Source: Riptortus pedestris (lineage: Eukaryota; Arthropoda; Insecta; Hemiptera; Alydidae). Taken from it: a stretch of 64,000 nucleotides of DNA. Under the pieces are notes generated by a model, which saw only the letters and a program-made list of their open reading frames with translations, made no database searches and was not told where the DNA came from. Where the stretch lies: NCBI GenBank assembly GCA_019009955.1, contig CM032231.1, positions 108,675,001-108,739,000 of the forward strand, in the 5' to 3' direction. The translations under genes were made by a program, and so were the position numbers. Positions 57,990-64,000 of the stretch are shown in pieces. Each line of letters begins with the position of its first letter. The first letter of the stretch is position 1.

Positions 57990-58517
57990 AAATTTCCCTT
58001 CAGGGAAATCAGCTATTGAGGTCGTACTCATGACGCGAGTTTTGAAAATTTTCCTCAAATGTCCATCGATCCTACCCAGGAGATGGCGAAAATGAGTTCC
58101 GTTCAAAATTAAACTTCATATTTAATCGTTTTATGTAAAAAGAAATATCAAGTTCGTTAATGGCTGAAATCGGACCAGTGGGAGGGGAGATTTTTGAAAA
58201 TTCTTAATTTATCCGTTATTATGCGTCGGATCGAAAAATTGTATAAAATCAATCTTATTGCAAATTAAATTTTCTATAAATATCGTTCTATACATTTATT
58301 TTGTATCTTGAATATTAACCGAGATATTTGCATTTGTATAGTTTGTGGCAGGAATCGGCTATGTTCGGGACTTTCCGCCGAGAGCTAGTGCGGCCGTTTC
58401 CGTAACTATTTGTCCTCGTGAATAGGTTACTACTACTGTTATTATTAGGCAGATTTCTCTAATGTGAAACATCGTGTGGGAAATCTGCTTAGTTTACGCA
58501 GCCCCTGCTTGACGGAC
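57990..58517 (-). mobile_element. H family copy, no TA tract
   Basis: Palindrome 'atttcccttcagggaaatc' but the terminal TTAGCAG is replaced by 'gcgtctga'. It goes from 'ccgttcaaaatt' straight to 'aaacttcatatttaatcg', so the (TA)n and 'ctctagcggtcgca' segment is deleted. Ends 'cccctgcttgacggac'. A 168-codon minus frame crossing its edge is an artefact. Confidence 0.88.
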
Positions 58518-59094
58518 TTTTATTTGCTCTAGACTCAAAGACGTCAGCTACGTAGGCGCTGTGTATATTAAGAAGTGTAATATTTCACAAGGATGATCAC
58601 CTCGTGGGCTATTTTCTTTGTAAGAACATTATGCAACAAGACATGGAACGTAAGCCGGAAGAGAGATTTTCAATGATATAATAGCTTCTAGTGAAAATCG
58701 CTAGAATGGGGGTTTATTGAAAGGTTCTGATTTTCTTTTGGTTTTGTAGAAGTGGCGAGACTATATTGTTCAAATGGTTATTTCAAATTTGATGAAAGGA
58801 TTAATAAAAAGGTTAAGGGGCATACAGATGTGAAACCCATTGTCTACATGTTTCAAGTAGTTCAGATAAGATAATTTAATGTCAGATGAAAATATACACA
58901 CAAATTTATCAATGGCATTATGTGCTTTGTTAGTGTAGATGAGGCAGATTAGCAGTTAGCAAATTTAAACAGTTAACTCAATCTTATTTACAAATATAAA
59001 AGGGAGTCCTTGGGCGATTAATAAATGTTCTATAGTAGAGGCAATATCGTAGGCATATTGTGATGTGATTATTGCAAGTTGATTTTAGCAGATT
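58518..59094. other. No gene recognised
   Basis: Unassigned. Confidence 0.5.
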
Positions 59095-59509
59095 TCGTTT
59101 AAGGGATATCAGCTATTTGAGGATGTACTCATGACGCAATTTTCGAAAAATTTCTTCAAATCTCCATCGATCCTAACTAGTACATGACGAAAATGAGATC
59201 CTTTCAAAATTGTATAAATATTAATATCTATTTATCTATCTATATACTTGTCTGTTACCTCTCTGGCGGTCTCAATTTCTGTTTAATCATTACGAAACTC
59301 GATATAAAAGTGTTTTATGAAAAAAGAAAGATTAATGGTTGAAATCGGACTTGGGGATGAGGGGTTTAGAGGGGAGGGATTTCGAAAATTCGTAATATCT
59401 CCGTCATTATCCGAAAAATTGTATAAACCAATCTTATTGCAAATGCAATGTTCTATAAATGTTATTATGAACGTTTTTTCATTATCTTCAATATTAACCG
59501 AGATATTTG
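59095..59509 (-). mobile_element. H family copy truncated by a LINE
   Basis: TTAGCAGATTTCGTTTAAGG, 'gtactcatgacgcaattttc', 'ctctggcggtctcaattt', 'ttcaatattaaccgagatat', stopping at 'ttgcgg' where the LINE starts. No long TA run. Confidence 0.88.
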
Positions 59510-60786
59510 CGGTGACAGTTTTTGGCTGACAGAAAAGTAATGTTAGACATGTATCGTTGCTACACAAGATCACTTTTAGATTACGGTAGTGTAGCATATT
59601 CATCCGCCAAGCCCACAGTACTAAATATGCTTAACACTATACACAATTCAGGCTTACGACTAGCACTAGGTGCATTCAGATCAAGTCCTATAGACAGTCT
59701 AGAGGTAGAAGCTGTAGAACCCTCTCTAGACAAAAGAAGAAAATATTTATTAGCAAAATATTTCCATAAAATAAAATCATTCCACACGCCCTCGTGCATT
59801 GAAAATATTCTAGAGAATGAATACGAAGACCTTTATGAACTGAGACCAACTCATAACCGTCCAGTAAATTTACGCTACAAAACGTTAAAGCACAATTTAA
59901 ACCTCCCAAACTATCATATTTGTCCCCAAAAAACAAATGAGGAACCCCCTTGGCTTATTAGATACACCACAGACTTAACACTCACAAAATTTAAAAAATC
60001 TAATACACTATCAAAATTCCAGTACCGAGCACACTTCAACGAATTTTTACAGGGAAAACAAGAACACACTTTGTGGTTCACTGATGGGTCTAAAAACGAG
60101 AAGGGAGTTGGATCAGCTGCAGTAAGAGAGGGAAATGTAATCACGCAGACACTGCCTCCTTGTTACAGTATTCTAGGAGCCGAGCTCCAAGGTATTCTAT
60201 TGGCCCTCAAGAACACCCACACATCACTAAGCAAACAATTTATCATTTGCACGGATTCCTTAGGTTCCCTTCAAATACTAAACAATATTTACACAAATCA
60301 CCCAATAGCCCAAAAAATAAAACATGAGCTACACACTATGAAGCCAAAAAAGCAGCTGAAAAACGTGAATATGAACAAATAGATGTACTACATGAAGACA
60401 TTTCAAGACAAACAAAACACCTCATCTTAGATACATGTCCCGAACGGACTAACAAAAGTACTGACAACAAACTTCGAGCTATAAAGAACAATATTTGCAT
60501 GTGGCCATCAAGTTTCAGAAACTCTAGGAGAGAAGAAGTAGTTCTCTCGAGACTTAGAATCGGCCACACCAAATTAACACACTCATACTTAATGACAAAG
60601 ACTGACAGACCTACTTGCTCAACTGGTAACACTCCCTTGACGATAAGACATATACTGACAGAATGCCGAAAACGACAACACCAGGACTTCCCCTACGACT
60701 TACAAGAACTATTGACGGAAGGCAGCCCACACATTAACAATATATTCTCATACTTACACAAAATTGAAATATATGATAACATTTAA
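59510..60786 (+). pseudogene. LINE ORF2 C-terminal half, internal deletion in RNase H
   Basis: Frame 1 (59510-60339) reads MLDMYRCYTRSLLDYGSVAY and HNSGLRLALGAFRSSPIDSL, the RT thumb region of I-like elements. RNase H follows with its first three acidic motifs: WFTDGSKNEKG, LGAELQGILLAL and ICTDSLGSLQIL. It then breaks at KHELHTM. From 60340 a second frame continues EAKKAAEKREYEQID, LRIGHTKLTHSYLM, then TDRPTC and TIRHILTECRK, and stops at 60784-60786. The junction removes the 'W..SH.G..GNE.AD' segment with the last catalytic Asp and shifts the frame, so RNase H must be dead. Role in the intact element: removal of the RNA strand during retrotransposition. Confidence 0.9.
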
Positions 60787-60805
60787 CATGCATTAATCAT
60801 CTGTA

Positions 60806-60852
<47 letters not shown>

Positions 60853-60859
60853 GTACTTC

Positions 60860-61120
60860 TTCTTATTAGTATTATTGCTATTGTTGCTTGTTGTTAAGGT
60901 ATATGTTATTATTACTTGTTGTTTAGGTATTTATTATTGTCCCTTGTTGTTAATGTATTTGTTATTATTACTTTTTGCTAAGGAATTTGTTATTATTACT
61001 TGTTGCTAAGGTATTTATTATTGTTACTTGCTGTTAAGGTATTTTTTGTTATTATTTGTTGTTAAGGTATTTATTATTGTTACTTGCTGTTAAGGTATGT
61101 TTTTTGTTATTGTTACCTGT
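60860..61120 (+). repeat. ~28-bp tandem repeat in LINE 3' UTR
   Basis: About nine imperfect units of 'ttattattacttgttgttaa' plus 'ggtattt', with unit length varying from 25 to 33 bp. Lies between the T run and the LINE tail. Confidence 0.85.
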
Positions 61121-61186
61121 TATTACTTTTGAAAGGGCAAATCACCTTCGATGTGGTTTCCATTAATAAATAAATAAAAAAAAAAC

Positions 61187-62320
61187 TAAACAATCACAAA
61201 AATATTAATCGTTCTCCATAAAGACAGAAATACATAAGGGTATACACAATATTAAAATAATTAATTACAATATGTTAATATATAAATGGTAACTCTACCA
61301 GCTATTATTTTAAAATAAATTAAATAAAACTGGATGATGACGGATAATAGATTAAGTTTAACAAGACAAGAATGATATTGATGTCTAATGATAAGGAAAA
61401 ATAAATATATATATTGCAGTAATTGGAAATCTGGTTATGAATATCCAGTGAGAGGAAATGTCAAGTCTTCTTAAGTTGGTTATTAGTAATTATGGTAATG
61501 CTTCACCTAGCTCTTCCTGAATACTTCTTAATGAACGCTAAGAAGGCGGAAATGTCGAGTTGACTAGAAGCAGCTTATGAAGGCTTGGAGAACAGCGAGT
61601 TCCAGGGGAACCATTCACCTGATGTTATTATTAAGTTGTTACAATCATCAACAACGTCTTTACAGCTACTTGAGGACTAAAAACAAAAACTGAACTCGAT
61701 GTGAGCCCGCTGAATATGGAATTCATGGAGTCATGAGAGGTGTTGTTGACACTGTCATCGGGTGAAGTTTTTATCTTCGACTGTGTTATTCTGTGTATCG
61801 CCTTCTTCACGGTTTCTAAGATTGAACATGGACAAATTTATTTAATATGAGTCAGTTTCATTGTAAAAATATCCTCACACATATGCACAAATCTTTAAAA
61901 TATTACAGGCTCATTGGACCTTCCTTCCTTTAAGTTTTCCCCAAACCTTTTTCACCCCTACCGGCCCTTGTCCTATCCTCATTCAAGATGTACTTTCATT
62001 AGAGTGCGGTAGTTATTTTGCTCCCTGCTCCTTCTCTACTACATTGGTGTGCACCATATATAACTTTTCAATTTGTTGTTATAGTTTTTACATCCCAACC
62101 CTCCCCCCTTTATCGCTACATGTTACATTTTTTTTATTTTTATAATTATGACCATTTTTTAAAATAACAATTTGTTTCACTATTTTTCATATATTTCTTG
62201 CACTTGTCGGCTTTAGTTAGTTGTTAGCTCTGAAGAAGGAAACCAATGGAGCCCAGAACTGTCCATATAAAATAAACTCCTCTATTTTAAGAATTGAGAA
62301 TTTATAGTAAGAACATGGTT
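61187..62320. other. No gene recognised
   Basis: AT-rich, unassigned. 62215-62285 ('gctctgaagaaggaaaccaa') resembles the end of a LINE 3' UTR in style only. Confidence 0.4.

Positions 62321-62368
<48 letters not shown>
62321..62368. repeat. (TA)n microsatellite
   Basis: TA run followed by GTGTGT. Confidence 0.95.
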
Positions 62369-62369
<1 letters not shown>

Positions 62370-62434
62370 TGTGTGTTTATGTGTGTATATAAAACATAGA
62401 TGGTGGGAATGCCAAGAAATTCAAAGTGTTTGAA

Positions 62435-62688
62435 TTCACTCAACAAAACCACCATCTTGCAAAGAAGGCTTCGCTCTTCGCAAATGGATTGCTAAGTATC
62501 GTGTTTCGAAAAATGGCCAGGAATGGACGATTCTGATGAGTAAAATAAGTAATTGTGATTTCTTGAAAACTGGCAGTGATTTATTTAAAAAAAAAAACAA
62601 ATCTGGTAAGGATGTTAACCAGCTAGTAGTAACCTGTATGGGTATGGGAGAGAGAATTTTGGATTTACCAAATGGAGCCAACGTTTAA
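62435..62688 (+). pseudogene. Unidentified coding-like relic
   Basis: The plus frame stays open for about 84 codons to the TAA at 62686-62688, through KWIAKYRVSKNGQEWTILMS, then KISNCDFLKTGSDLF and LVVTCMGMGERILDLPNGAN. Amino-acid use is balanced and unlike the low-complexity frames nearby. A neighbouring frame carries KKFKVFEFTQQNHHLAKKAS just upstream, as if frameshifted. I do not recognise the family. It could be a decayed transposon or host gene fragment. Confidence 0.3.
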
Positions 62689-62699
62689 TGCGTATGGAA

Positions 62700-64000
62700 G
62701 GCATTGACGATTCTAGATCAGATGAATTATTTTTCAAATTTTTTAACCAACTCAAAAAATCAACAAAGGTATTTGAAAATCCTGAAATCCTTGAGTTAAC
62801 GTAGGAAGTAGGAGGTCACAGCTCTTTTCCTTCCAAGAGGACACATTGGAGTCGTTCTCACGACCTGGTGGAGGATATGCAAAAATTATAAAATACACTG
62901 GCAGGACTACTTCCAACGTTATCTATCAAGGACAAAGGTGATGGCTAAGTAGCTGTAGAAAATACATATTGTGTAAGTAAGAGTCGATTTTTCATTCATA
63001 TGTAAAGGAATAAGACGTTTGCTTGAAGAAATCAATGTATTGATATTTGACGTACTTGTTTCACAAATAAGACACTCATATGCGCATACAAAATACTAAG
63101 CATTTATAATGAGAAATGTTTCATGTTCTTTGACCATCTTCCTATACACATGGGTGATGTTTGAGGTTGTTGTAAATATCAAAAAAAAAAAAAAAATTCT
63201 AATGAGAATCACAAAAGATTCGCTGTTACTGTTAATCTGGTTTATACATTGTACCTTCTTCATAACAAGTGTGCAAAAAAATTTGCATTGGCTACTGAGC
63301 TTGAATCCTTGGATTAGGGTAAAGACTTAGTTCTCATGTTAATTTATTCCCCAGTCCTTGGTCTCAACAGTAATATAAATTCGTAACACTGTCCTCAAGC
63401 GCCGTTAATCTGTAAGCTCCGTTGGGTGATTATTTCCAGCGACAGGAAGTTCTGATTCTTATATATACAAGCAGGAAAAGGATGATGGTTACAAGACCAT
63501 TGGTTTAGTCGGCCGGACCAAAACATCAATATCCCTTCTTCCTGGCCACTCATATTAAGTGTTTTCCTTGTACGCGAGTTAGTGCTCTGGAACAGATGGC
63601 ACATACTCCATCTGACTGATTTCGGTAAACGGTGTCTGTAAGACAAGAAGTGTGGGCTGCGATAAACCTTTGGCAGGTATAAGTGAAATGAGGGGAGTGA
63701 AAGATGGCAGGCATTACCCTCCCTTCCTCATGACTCACTCCCTAAACCCCCTCAATAAGTTCTATCATCAAGGTAGGAAGTTATCGGCGTGCAAAGACTC
63801 ACTCAAACAGTTAGGAGTTGAAGGCCTCCGGGGGTGAGAGGGGGGTCGAAAGAGCTCATTACTTCTATCTTTCAATCTTGTGTTAACTCCTATAGATGTC
63901 GAGGTAAAGCATATTGCTACGTTTATTACAAAAACAATAAACTTTGATTATTAGGATTTTTTTTTTGGATTGCAAAATTAAACACACAAACTTTAGGGTT
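62700..64000. other. No gene recognised
   Basis: Scattered short frames on both strands (63109-63837) lack motifs. An A-run lies at 63181-63196 and a T-run at 63958-63967. Confidence 0.45.

Larger units (their letters stand above)
59510..61186 (+). mobile_element. 5'-truncated I/Nimb-like LINE, best preserved in window
   Basis: Contains the end of the RT domain, RNase H, the C-terminal knuckle and a 3' UTR. The 3' UTR has a ~42-bp T run (60809-60851) and a ~28-bp tandem repeat. It ends 'ttaataaataaataaa', a tail very like that of the SINE family. The 5' end cuts into an H element. Confidence 0.88.

Noticed and set aside
57600..58106. 168-codon minus frame
   Set aside because: It crosses the edge of two H copies and a SINE; the sequence is the H consensus read in one frame, which is not conserved in other copies.
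63395..63837. Several 60-83-codon frames near the right edge
   Set aside because: Competing frames on both strands with no recognisable domain; one has CAIC..C-like cysteines but no complete zinc motif.

Overview
This window looks like repeat-dense, AT-rich arthropod DNA, most likely insect and possibly a hemipteran (the order is a low-confidence guess). The evidence is non-LTR retrotransposon relics of I/Nimb-like, Jockey, RTE and R2-like type, a tRNA-derived SINE family, piggyBac and pogo/Tigger-like DNA transposons, an LTR with an insect-style core promoter, and long TA microsatellites. I recognise no intact host gene, rRNA gene or free tRNA gene. Most long open frames are transposon relics, microsatellite translations or tandem-repeat translations.

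The main organising element is a family I call H (about 0.6-0.9 kb, more than 20 copies or pieces on both strands). One end is GTCCGTCACGCAGGGGCTGC. The other end is a near-perfect palindrome, GATTTCCCTTAAGGGAAATC, followed by TGCTAA. A subterminal inverted repeat (AGCAGATTTCCC / GGGAAATCTGCT) joins the ends and most copies carry a (TA)n tract inside. This matches the layout of DINE-1/HINE-type Helitron-like non-autonomous elements. Three independent contexts give an empty site, and each places the insertion in a short A/T homopolymer without a long target duplication.

Layout: 1-1.9 kb H piece and LINE 3' end. 3.4-5.7 kb H copy split by an unknown repeat (R1), a 595-bp solo LTR and a LINE tail. 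6.6-9.3 kb further R1 copies with SINEs. 9.8-12.5 kb two full H copies, one inside a SINE tail. 12.97-18.64 kb a 5.7-kb satellite with higher-order repeat structure. 19.5-20.3 kb H. 20.9-21.6 kb a ~295-bp AT-rich tandem repeat. 23.03-25.01 kb a TTAA-flanked piggyBac whose transposase core is replaced by about 22 copies of a 54-bp unit containing the TIR motif. 26.3-29 kb decayed Jockey-like reverse transcriptase. 29.6-34.6 kb a deep nest of H, SINEs, Jockey and an R2-like LINE. 37.5-38 kb SINE inside SINE. 38.52-39.49 kb a miniature piggyBac with a plausible two-exon gene. 40.2-45.8 kb H copies, an RTE relic and a duplicated segment. 45.9-47.2 kb pogo-like element with an H inside. 47.9-55.2 kb LINE relics, many H copies and an inverted repeat. 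56.7-59.5 kb H copies. 59.5-61.2 kb the best preserved LINE, with RNase H. 61.2-64 kb mostly unassigned.

These elements are related by nesting and probable parasitism rather than by a pathway. SINEs and LINEs share a (TTAATAAATAAATAA)-type tail, which suggests LINE machinery mobilises the SINE. H elements insert into SINEs, the pogo-like element and other H elements, so a relative age order can be read.
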